NCBI GenBank assembly: GCA_036426205.1
Contig: WSYH01001182.1
Span: forward strand, 62,001-126,000
DNA from: Ascaphus truei
Taxonomy: Eukaryota > Chordata > Amphibia > Anura > Ascaphidae
Length of the DNA stretch: 64,000 nucleotides
Reading direction: 5' to 3'
The position numbers and the translations under genes are program-made. Below, piece by piece: positions 10,446-20,240 of this stretch; positions within the stretch are counted from its first letter, which is position 1, and each line of letters begins with the position of its first letter. Under the pieces are notes generated by a model that was not told the DNA's origin, did no database searches, and was given only the letters and a program-made list of their open reading frames with translations.

Positions 10446-11146
10446 TATATATCATTTACGTGAATCACTATCCGTATTTGAAGTGTGTGTGTATATAAAT
10501 ATATATATACATACAAATGAGCCTACAGTAATATTTCCATTTGCTATTTGCCTTGCTATGGAGGGTTTTTGTCACTTTTTTACTCACATAACTTCACATA
10601 TACATACATATATAATATATAATATATATAATATATATATATATATATGCAGTGGAAGTGTATTGTGTGTATTTACCTACACACTCACTCCACATTTCAG
10701 TAACATACATATACATCTAAATAATATTCACATATACACGTTTGCTATAAATGGAATTATTACAATTTTACATTATATACATGTGCAATGAATGGAATAA
10801 ACACTGTAATATAAGTTTGAAATCGCCTATCCGAGCTGCTATGCATGGCTGATCCCTTTTCTCCAGCTTCCTTGAATGTACTCTATGAGGAAGATCATGT
10901 GACCAGATGCTAGTGCACGTTTAGAGAGAGGGAGGGCAGTGCTGACAAAGGGGTGTGCCTGGGTTTGTGACAGGACATGAAGGGGCAGTGCCTTAGCAAA
11001 TGCTTGTTAAAATAGAATACAAGAAAATTGGTCTTTCAAAGTTGTTTTTTTAAAAACAGAAAATGCTAAAAGTATTATTTCTTACTACAGAACTGATTTA
11101 TTAAAAAAAAACACACATGCAGGATATAGACTGAACTGCAGCTTTA

Positions 11147-11430
11147 AGTACAGAAATCGTGAGTGAGAGGCGTTTCTGATTCTACTGTTGCCTGATGGAC
11201 GATACTGGAAGTGCGGACAAGAGCATCAAGTGGAGCACCACAATCCACGGAGGCGATAAGACTGCAGCTAGTCTGCGACTCGGGAGATCCTGTATCTTTT
11301 GTAAGGACCTCATGGCCTCAGCAGGAGGGAACATTGTAACTAATGTTGTTTGTCAAATGTTTGTTTGTTGAGACCATGAGGTCTCCTCACAGACCTTTTA
11401 TAAGTGCTTTAAATCATACTACTAGAGTTA
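11147..11430. other. No gene recognised
   Basis: Short segment between a DNA element and the retroviral remnant; no supportable feature. Confidence 0.3.
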
Positions 11431-11660
11431 AACAGTGGCGATCTAGTGAACAACAACAAATCCGCATGGTGGCCCTTAAAAATAGGATGGCATTAGACTA
11501 TCTGCTAGCAGCAAAGAGGTGTTTGGTAGTGTTGAAATTGGGCCTGAGAATTGAATTATGGTATGGGGTCTCAAAGACATTATGGTATACTAAGACTACA
11601 CTGATGACAATGGTGAATAAAGGGTTAATCAGTTTTGAACAGTTTGTAAGGAATGTATGA
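11431..11660 (+). pseudogene. Endogenous retrovirus env (transmembrane subunit) remnant
   Basis: A plus-strand open frame contains a stretch at about 11,485-11,520 with the pattern seen just after the heptad region of gamma/epsilon-type retroviral TM proteins (LKNRMALDYLLAA). The frame then degenerates through shifts and stops. It is an old, non-functional fragment with no LTR recognised beside it. Its strand is opposite to the integrase remnant at 12.4-12.6 kb, so the two may not be from one provirus. Confidence 0.6.
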
Positions 11661-12414
11661 GGAGGTCGGGGAGCATGAGATTGTGTGGAGACTCTAGACA
11701 AGATTGTTTACCAAAACAGAAGGGTTACTGTGAGCTACTTCAGGGTCATATGCCAATAACAAGATTACAGTTGTTATCATAGGATTAGTGGGTGAAAAGC
11801 TCATTCTGTTTAGCTTGGCATATAGGTGTTTTTCATAATCCTTATATGGACATTACATTTGTTTAGTTTTATGGTAATATATCTGGTGATTTAGATACAT
11901 GCAAATTGTTTAATGTTTTGAGTGTTCAGACCAAGCCTGTGAGATTTTGTCAATTTGGTCTCCATGCAATTGCTTGTAATAAAGAAATCATTACTTATTT
12001 TATTCTCAATAATATGATGTCTCTCGTTTACGTCAAAAAGACTGGAAACTACTGGTGTTATTGATCTACTTCTCACTATCCATGGAACACCTATAAAAGG
12101 AATAAAGTAACCTTCACTAATAGATATGACGCTGCATATCCAATAATTACTTCAGTTCAGATGCTTTGCATACATAATTTCTTGTTTGAGGAAAACATTC
12201 TCCATTCATTTCCTTCTTCAAACAAGATATCAGAGGGGAAAGCAATAAGAGACAGAAAATATATATAAACAACATCATTCTCGTCACTTACACGCCGAGT
12301 TGTAACAGAATATCAGTGTGCAGAGAAAAATAACAAAAATATATAACCCAAGAATAGTTCACTGTCCCCAATTGTTTTCAAACTTGCTGTCTCCAAGCTA
12401 ACCATTGCTCAAAG
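11661..12414. other. Unassigned stretch between two retroviral remnants
   Basis: No conserved motif recognised. It may contain decayed retroviral sequence, but I cannot support a specific assignment. Confidence 0.3.
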
Positions 12415-12625
12415 GTCATAAGAAAGAGCTGGGACAAGTTTGCCTTGGGATACATGTTTCCCAAAGTCTTTTCCCTCTATTTTCACTGCTTTAATGGAAG
12501 TGAGTAAAATCTGAAATGGTCCTTCCCACGGAGGTTATAAAACAGTGTTTGTGGTGTAAGTTTTTTGTCAAGACCCAGTCTCCTGGTTCCAACTATTGTG
12601 CTTTGGTATCTTTAGGTACCGGTTG
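12415..12625 (-). pseudogene. Endogenous retrovirus integrase C-terminus remnant
   Basis: On the minus strand this segment has the sequence features of the C-terminal SH3-like domain of retroviral integrase: a WEGPFQILL-type motif near 12,500-12,520, followed by KAVKIEGK. At least one frameshift precedes it. No flanking pol sequence is clear. Non-functional. Confidence 0.6.
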
Positions 12626-14439
12626 GATGTCTTTCACCTGTGCATGGAGAGACTGAATATTTATCATTAGTCTCGGACAATACTTAAGAATTCATTCATC
12701 TGAAATAACAACTGTAGGTCTTTAACTAATAATTCTTTAGATAGTCCTGTTGTCATGGGTCTACCTGTCACAATCTCATGCAGTGTTAAGTTATGTTTCC
12801 TAGCCAGTGTTCTTCGGTCACGGGAGACCAAGTTCTACAACACCTTTTTATAACCGGGATCATTTGATTGAGCAAAACAAGATGGTAAAATAAATGGTCA
12901 TTTATTTCTTGTAAAAGACAGACACACAAAGTTACACAATTCAAGATTAACACACTTACTGGGAATGGGCTAACAAATAAATCTGTTTCCGGAACGAAAT
13001 TCCTTAAGATCACCTTTTTAGAGCAATTTCCAATGACCAGTAGTTACTCAAAAAAGTCCTTGAACTGTTTTCTGCATGCAATGCCCGCTGCGACCGCTAA
13101 GTTGTAAAAAGCTGAAACTTTTCTGCTTTTAAAATCCTTGAAGCCGGCTCGCATCTATTCAGTTCTGAGCATCTTTGAATTCGAAGCTGTGGGTTTGGCG
13201 CTTGGAATCTGCACTCCCCATTGGCTGCAGGATCTCTTAAGCTTTCAGGCTCTCATTCACTAACCTGACCAGCCTATCAGAGCATGGGAATTCTCCTGAC
13301 AGCCAATCACCAATTTGCCGGTATTGTAAAGCGAGTGGGCACCTTTTCTCAGGTAGCAAGGTGGCATGGGCTAACATGGCCCCTCTGCCTCTTTTTATAC
13401 TGAGCCCACCCTCTGCTCAGGCTCCACAGAGTCTGGATTTTGGCAAATGGTCATCGGATAGCCATGTGTTAGGCCAGGACGTGGGTACTCAAGGATAACT
13501 GCAGTGCCTCTCCTATTCTAACACCTTGGCATCCCTGAGCCTTTCAAGTACGGACTCTGGACAGACACAGAGCCATCAAGCTAGGTCGCCAGCTGGGTTT
13601 TCTGGAATCTATGACTTAGAAAGCCCTCAGTTCATATACAAGTTATCAATATACTGTATATACACATTAAACTATATCCATTTAATAAAATATATGGTGT
13701 CCTGTTTTCTGTGTGCTAAAAGTTATGAGTCCCTATCCTGGTGTCACGGATGGAGTGAGTGTATATTCCCTAAATTCACTAGCCTCCTTCCTGGCACACA
13801 TGAGAAAAATACTTTCAAAACTTTTAAACACTTTAAAACCTGCTCAGCTTTATAACCTAGCTGGAGCAGCCCCATAACCCCTAAATTAGGTTCAGGATAC
13901 CCGGGCATGTATGTGGTACCTCTGCTATACTGGGGAACCCCTGCTAAACTAAGGACTCTGTGTATACCTGCAGATATCTTTTAACCCCTTCATACCCATT
14001 TACCTTGTCTCTAAGATGCTGCAGCAGGGATCCTGGTGGTGAGTCATAAGAACGTTTTCAGAGACCGAGTTTGGCGGAGTAATGTGCTTAGCTGTATCCA
14101 AAGATATGACTCAATCTCCAGATATAACTTTTGGGGTATCCCATAACTCCGGAACCCCACTACATAGACACATTCTGTAAAGACTTTCTCCCAGCATCCC
14201 AGTAAAGGCAAAAATCACATAATTCTTTATTGTCGCAAAATTAGTATACAGTTGCATTAATACTGTACATTTTCGACATCTGGGTCCCAGAGCTGACACT
14301 CTAAGCCCCTAACACACGGGTCAGGGTTAACCAAGTGGGCTTGACCTTTATTATAAAGCCTGGTTAACAAATTCACCATCACACCTCCCCTACTGAAATT
14401 GCAGGCTGGGTTACGATCACCTTGTCCGGAGGTTTAACT
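12626..14439. other. No gene recognised; AT-rich and repeat-like
   Basis: Short unconserved frames only. A TTTTTATACTGAGCCCACC block near 13,390 resembles an LTR or promoter TATA region, and ATTAAACTATATCCATTTAATAAAA follows near 13,665. Neither has a supporting partner, so no LTR is called. Confidence 0.3.
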
Positions 14440-15240
14440 AGCATGTGTCTTGAGGATATTGGTTCAATGGGACTGTCCTGGTGTGAAAGTCCATCTGTAT
14501 TTTGAATATTCCCTGAAGAAGTGGCTTTGTGCCATGAAACACGTTGGATTTTCCTTTATTAATACTGAATCCTAAAGGCTTAAATCCCATATATTTGGGC
14601 ACCACTGAAGCTTTTTTCCAGGATATACTCCAAACCAGCATAGTAACTAGATCTCTTTTGCTCCGATCGCCATTGCTGGGCGTGTAGAAGGTGAGAAAAC
14701 TGAATCGCTGTGTATATGCAGTATACCTGGTGAACCCAGATGGTAAGCAGTACCGAATGTTTACCTATCACGTCAACCCCTGTGACGTCATCTTCTGACG
14801 CCCGACTTGCGGGCAGTTTCCTCGATCGGCACGCACGCTGTCTAGAGGAAGGGGGGTCCATGCCCACTTGCGAATTTGGACGTTGTTTCCACACTACAAG
14901 AGACTGTTGCCATCACGGAGAGGAACCAAGCTCAAGGGGACTAATCACCAAGGAGGCCGAACGATTTCATCATATGAGAGGTCACCCACCTACCTGAGGT
15001 GCATCCCACAGTTCTAGAAGCTGACGATTGCCATACCGAGGGTGGAGAGAGAGTGATTCCATCAGCCCTGTTCCAGTGTATGGTAACCCGTGTCTTGGTA
15101 CACGGAATGCTTGTTTTTTAATCCTTGATGTATGCAGAATTATTACCCTATAAATATAATTTTATTATCTGTACATGCTTCACTATTGCGTATTGCGCTG
15201 TTTTTCTTGTATTTTTTCTGTAGTATAGGGGTGTTGAGCC
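14440..15240 (+). mobile_element. Retroelement-like repeat carrying a hammerhead-ribozyme-like motif (copy 1)
   Basis: This repeat shares several ordered blocks with the minus strand of 63,780-63,160: the ribozyme-like hairpin near its start, GTGACGTCA (near 14,783), GAGAGGAACC (near 14,920) and a 3' block TTCACTAT(TG/GC)CG..TATTGCGCTGTTTTT. No ORF of a polymerase is seen, so it is non-autonomous or truncated. Hammerhead motifs are known in Penelope-like elements and retrozymes and in amphibian satellites; assignment to one of these is inference. Confidence 0.55.
14505..14552 (+). ncRNA. Hammerhead-ribozyme-like motif (copy 1)
   Basis: The core CTGAAGA (14513-14519; position 7 of the CUGANGA core is variable) is followed by an extra A, stem II GTGGC-TTTGT-GCCAT, then GAAAC. 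A minimal stem III AAC-AC-GTT follows, giving a GUU-type cleavage site after 14545. Stem I can form between TTCC before the core and GGAT after it. The weak points are the extra A and a G:U pair closing stem II. Confidence 0.5.
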
Positions 15241-15287
15241 ACCCTAATATCAGCAGTAGCAGACAGCACATGCTCCTATTATATACC

Positions 15288-16431
15288 TGTAAGGATCCGC
15301 GCTGGGAGTATGCCCGCGTCCAGCGCCTCCTTTATAAGCCGTTCAGGCTCCCCGGCGGCGTTCCCCACTGCTGACCGCTGTCCCCGCTCCTCCAAGCCAT
15401 TCGTGTCACCCCTACAGGCGCGCGCGGACCCAAGCCGCCATTAGTTGCCGCTGGACGCCTGACTCCGCCTCCACTAATGCGGCGCATGCACCTTGCGTTT
15501 CTCTGCCCCGTCAGCTCCGCCTCCCAGGTTCCTCTTCCCCACCTGACCCTTCCCCTGTCCGTCCCTCTGCTCCTCCCCTTCTTCTCTCTACTCCCAAACC
15601 CTCTGGTACGTCTCTTCCATTCTCCGCCTCCTCTGACGTGGCACACGTGCCTGGCACGCCCCTTCCCCATCAGCTACGCCTCCCATGTCCTCCTTTCCTT
15701 TCTGTCTCTTCCCTAGTCCGTCCCTCTGCTCATCCCCTTACACAGACCACTCCCAAAGCCTCTGGTAGTTCTCTCCTATCTGGGTCTTACTTAGGTCACT
15801 CCTCTGTTCCTCCCCTCACTCCGATTGGTTCCAAACGCTCACACTCTGCTCTCCTATCAGGTCCTTCTTCGGGCCGCTCCTCCATCACTCCCCTTCCCCT
15901 GATTGGTCCCAGCCCCCTATATAATCCCCCTTCACCATTTCCTCTTTGCTCTGCATAGCTTCTGTACCTTGGTGCTGTCTGCTGTTGCCTGGCCTCTCTT
16001 GTCTTTCAGTGTCTGTTCCTGTCCCTGGAAATTCTGCTGACCTCCCTGGATTTGACCTTTTGCTTTGGACTCTACTACGCTGCTCTCTGGAACCCTTTGA
16101 CTTCGCTTTGGACTTACTACGCTGCAGACTTCTACAACCCTTGGACACGGCACACGGACAATTTACTACGCTGCTCTCTCCACTCCATGACCCAGGCTTA
16201 CGGACAATCAACTACACTGCTCTCTCCAATCCACGACCCTTGGCTTACGAACTTTACTCTTCTACGCCGGAGCTGTCAAGTACGGTATCATTTAATATTC
16301 TTGTTACCCGGACCATCTACGCTACTTCCACACTCCGGCCGTGCCCCCGTTTACTGTCAGGTGTGTGTTATTACTCCTTTCCACCTCAGTCCCGGAGTCT
16401 CGTCTGGCTTGTGGGCAGGCCGAGCATTACA
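15288..16431 (+). mobile_element. 5' LTR of a Ty3/Gypsy retrotransposon
   Basis: It begins TGTAAGGATCC and ends GCATTACA, forming the inverted TGTAA..TTACA termini expected of an LTR, 1,144 bp long. It is directly followed by internal sequence that leads into gag. The interior is C/T-rich with 50-60-bp repeats containing TACTACGCTGC (16,070-16,270). Other LTRs with the same TGT(A/G)AGGATC start are at 24,874 (minus) and 40,093 (plus). Confidence 0.7.
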
Positions 16432-16439
16432 TTACGCAG

Positions 16440-18212
16440 AGCCCAACAGACCCAGACCCCTCTGAGGTGGAAGATACCTTAACCACCATTCCCAAACACT
16501 TTAATTTTTTGGATAACCAAGTCTCTTCTCTTAACCAGCAAGGGAACACCCTCTCTCTTCAGATTCCCCAGGGCAATGTCCCCACTTCCTCTTCCATAGT
16601 ATCCCGCGAAGGAACAGGGGCCGCAGACTTGCGGATTCCTACGCCCAGTAAATACGCAGGGGACCCGCTTGCCTGCCGCGGTTTCTTAAACCAGTGCGAG
16701 ATACAATTTGAACTGTCACCGTCTCCCTTCCCAACGGATCGTACTAAGGTAGCTTATGTGTATTCCCTTCTCACCGGGGACGCCTTGGCCTGGGCTTCAC
16801 CAATCTGGGAACTGAAACCTGAACTCACTTATAACTTTGCCAATTTCAAGAGAGAATTTCGTTTAGTCTTTGACACCCCAGGACGCAGTGATATGGTGGC
16901 GTCCTCTTTGTTCCATATTTCGCAGGGTCGGAGATCAGTAGCACGCCCTGGAGTTCCGGACGAACGCAGCGGAGACTGATTGGAATGATGGGGCTCTCTC
17001 CGCCGACTTCTGGCAGTGGCTGTCGGAAACATTAAAGGACGAGTTTGCGGCTCGTGAGAGGCCATCCTCATTAGAGGGCTTAATCGCTTTGTGCGTTCGG
17101 GTGGATCAAAGACTTCTGGAGAGGCGAGCTGAATGTCAATGTCCTCGTACTGCTATTTCTTTGATTTCTAATTCCAGATCTCCTCTTCTTGTCCTGCCCG
17201 CATTGGAAGCTCTGGAACCCATGCAACTGGGCACACATCACCTTCCTTCTACGGAGCGACTACGTCGGAGAAATGAAGGCCTGTGCTTCTATTGTGGTTC
17301 TCCTGGGCACATCCTGCCACGTTGTCCTCTGAGGCCGGGAAATTCCAATGCCCAGTGAGGTATGGGGGGAATCTCACTGAGTACCATCTCTGCTTCTCCC
17401 TCTCCTTCGCAGCGTCTCCCTAAACGTCTTCTGTTGCTGCAAATATCCAAACTCCTGCTCAGGCCTTCCTTGATTCCGGTCCCGGAGGGAATTTCATAAA
17501 CCAGGCGTTTGCTACCCAGAATAACATTCCACTCCGGGAGAAGGCCTTTCCGGTCGGACTAGAAGCTATTGACGGTCGCCCTCTGCAGCCAGCCTTTATT
17601 ATCTTGGAGACACTTCCTCTAGAACTTTCTACAGTATGAATGATGGACATTTTGAAATGATTTCTTTTGATGTCATTCACTCTCCTTCTGTTCATATCAT
17701 CCTGGGCTTACCATGGCTGCAATTACACAATCCCATCATCAATTGGACGGCCGAGGCTCCTGTTCTATGGAGATCCTCTCAAGTACAAGTGTCTGCTCCA
17801 CCTGCTGCGGTACTGGCTGTCTTGGAGACCTCATCCCCACAAGACGTCACCCTTCCGGACGTCTATTCAGAGTTCCTGGATGTCTTCAGTAAGGCCAAAT
17901 CCGAGGAGCTTCCCCCTCATCGCCCTTTCGACTGCCCGATAGACTTAATTCCGGGTGCTCCATTTCCCAAAGCCAGGTCTTATCCGTTATGGTTGCCTGA
18001 GACTGAGGCCATGTCCGAGTATATCTCTAAAAACCTTGCAAGGGGCTTCATTCGGAAATCTAGTTCTCCCGCTGGGGCAGGATTCTTTTTTTGTAAAGAA
18101 AAAGGATGGGACGCTTCGCCCGTGCATCGATTTCCATGGCTAAACAAAATTACCATCAAAAATCGCTACCCTTTGCTTCTGATTCCTGAGCTCTTCGATA
18201 GGCTTAACACAC
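16440..18212 (+). pseudogene. Ty3/Gypsy gag, protease and partial reverse transcriptase
   Basis: Gag (16,450-17,358): a capsid-like region with KVAYVYSLLTGDALAWASP and a CCHC zinc knuckle CFYCGSPGHILPRC (about 17,283-17,330), broken by a frameshift near 16,940. Protease (17,435-17,760): FLDSGPGGNFI holds a D-S-G active site, and HIILGLPWLQLHNP is the flap-side motif. RT start (17,850-18,212): FLDVFSKAKSEELPPHRPFDC and GFIRKSSSPAGAGFFF. The element stops at about 18,212, before YxDD, RNase H and integrase. Stops and shifts make it non-functional. Confidence 0.85.
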
Positions 18213-18371
18213 AAATAATCAGAGGATTATAAATAGCCCCCTGTAGTTGCACTCAAGGTAGGTGACAATTAACGTATATTGTCCACTAATAACTGGCTGG
18301 ATAATAGCCGAATCCTAGCATAGGATACACCGCCTAAAGGTCACACTCAAAAGAAAATAACAAAAACTTTA

Positions 18372-18689
18372 ATCCGAGCTGCTATGCATGGCTGATCCCT
18401 TTTCTCCAGCTTCCTTGAATGTACTCTATGAGGAAGATCATGTGACCAGATGCTAGTGCACGTTTAGAGAGAGGGAGGGCAGTGCTGACAAAGGGGTGTG
18501 CCTGGGTTTGTGACAGGACATGAAGGGGCAGTGCCTTAGCAAATGGCTGTTAAAATAGAATACAAGAAAATTGGTCTTTCAAAGTTGTTTTTTTAAAAAC
18601 AGAAAATGCTAAAATTATTTTTTCTTACTACAGAACTGATTTATTAAAAAAAACACACATGCAGGATATAGACTGAACTGCAGCTTTAA
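18372..18689 (+). repeat. Truncated copy of the TTAA-flanked DNA element
   Basis: Almost identical to 10,829-11,147, starting at CCGAGCTGCTATGCATGG and ending with the terminal GACTGAACTGCAGCTTTAA. The 5' part is missing; it abuts the truncated Gypsy region. Confidence 0.9.
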
Positions 18690-18799
18690 AGCCTCATATA
18701 GCTATGCTAGCTATGCTAAAGTTTGCTTAGCGATTAGAAACAAAGTTGCATAACCTTAGTTGATTTGTGTCAGCCTGCTCGTGAAACCACCTCTCTCAG

Positions 18800-19780
18800 A
18801 CTGCATGTTGTGAACTCTGAGTGTCATGACGTCAGCACGCAACACCTGACGTAAGTTTCGCAGTATGCGCTTTTTCAAAGGTGTTTTAGTAGATTTCAAA
18901 ACTCTCGCTCACTAAATAAGTCCTGGCTTCCTATCAAATCCCGCATCTCACACTCAATTCTCCTCCTCACTTTTAAAGCTTTACACTCCTCTGCCCCTCC
19001 TTATATCTCAGCCCTAATTTCTCGCTATGCACCATCCCGGCTCTTGCGTTCTTCTCAAGGATGTCTTCTTTCTACCCCCTTTGTATCTAAATCTCTCTCC
19101 TGCCTTAAACCTTTCTCACTGACTGCCCTGCACCTCTGGAATGCCCTTCCCCTCAATACCCGACTAGCACCCTCTCTATCAACCTTTAAGACCCACCTTA
19201 AGACACATTTGCTTAAAGAAGCATATGAATAGCACTGTGGATAATCCTGGACACATGATACATAAAGCTTGGCCCCCTGCAGAAGCACTTACTAGAATTC
19301 TCTCCTACAGTGTCTATACGTTCCCCTACCTACCAATTAGATTGTAAGCTCCTCGGAGCAGGTACTCCTCTTCCTTAATGTTACTTTTATGTCTGAAGCA
19401 CTTATTCCCATGACCTGTTATTTATATTATTTTTTATTTATATGATTACAACATGTATTACTACTGTGAAGCGCTATGTATATTTATGGCGCTATATAAA
19501 TAAAGACATACAATACATACAATACACGTGAAGTGGTAAGATAAATAAATACATCGGCAACACTTCATCAAATGGACCTAATGGGGAAAAGATCAAAACA
19601 GTTACTATATTGTTGCTTTTTGTGTATAGATCACTGATTGGCCAAAGACTTTACTTTACCAGTCTGATACATTTTTTTAAACTATCAATTAAAAGGATTT
19701 TAATCCTCACTCACTAAACAAAGACATGTTGAGTGCATCCTAAAGGGAATCTTTTTTCTTCTGTATGCTGTCTATTCCCA
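18800..19780 (+). repeat. Interspersed repeat split by a LINE insertion
   Basis: The left half (to about 18,918) ends ACTCTCGCTCACTAAATAA. The right half (from about 19,528) starts GTGAAGTGGTAAGAT. Their complement is continuous at 8,980-9,245. Confidence 0.75.
18919..19527 (+). mobile_element. Rex1/CR1-group LINE, 5'-truncated 3' end
   Basis: It encodes the C-terminal end of the LINE protein (HSILLLTFKALHSSAPPY, SRLLRSSQGCLLSTPF) with frameshifts. It ends in the typical tail GCGCTATATAAATAAAGACATACAAT and the short repeat (ACATACAAT). The empty site at 9,195-9,225 shows that the insertion fell between AAATAA and GTGAAGTGG. Confidence 0.85.
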
Positions 19781-19949
19781 CTTCCCTATTGCACCATGTC
19801 TACATGAATCGAAGCTGAAGCGAGAGTTCTATTCGCCTCCCTTTCTGTAAGAGTTATTTCAGATAGAGATCAGTGTGTGAGGCTAAACAATTTGTGTCAG
19901 CTTTTATGCACAGTGTCACTCAAGATATTCGGTGTTGCGCGGGCCACGT

Positions 19950-20240
19950 TGAAAAGGTGTCAAAAGTAGGCATTTATTTACCTGTTTATTTACCTGATAA
20001 ATACACCATAATTTATGTAGCCGCAAAACACATTGAATACACATAAAATATACATTCAATAGTGCTTCATTCCTTTTCTAAAGCAGCAATACCCAGAAAA
20101 GTAATTTCCAAGGAGTATAGCATGAAGATAATCTGCATGTACAAGGATAGACACCAAATAATGCACATCCAATGGTGCCTAGCGGAATCGGGCTTCCAGG
20201 TGACGGAGCACTGCGTTCGTGTTATACCCATGGAAAGACT
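19950..20240 (+). pseudogene. Second copy of the divergent promoter and transposase exon 1
   Basis: The segment aligns by eye with 2,955-3,245. Shared are the AAAGT(A/G)GGC block, ATAAATACACCA, ACATTGAATACACAT, and the coding start (VISKEYSMKIICMY here; KISKDLSMQIKEMY at 3,120). The copy is interrupted at about 20,240 by a foldback element. TACTGTA-rich, intron-like sequence past 22,540 may be its continuation. No BEN-like ORF is left on its other side. Confidence 0.65.

Larger units (their letters stand above)
9779..11143. mobile_element. Non-autonomous DNA element with TTAA target duplication
   Basis: The left end TTAA-AGCTGCAGTTCAGTC (9775 on) is mirrored by GACTGAACTGCAGCT-TTAA ending at 11147. 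TTAA duplication occurs in piggyBac and in Kolobok/T2-type elements, and T2-like ends with TTAA are common in frogs. No transposase is present, so the family assignment is inference. Inside are GC-rich tandem repeats (10.08-10.31 kb), a GT microsatellite, and a module shared with the foldback at 5.9-6.5 kb. The last 318 bp recur almost unchanged at 18,372-18,689. Confidence 0.7.
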
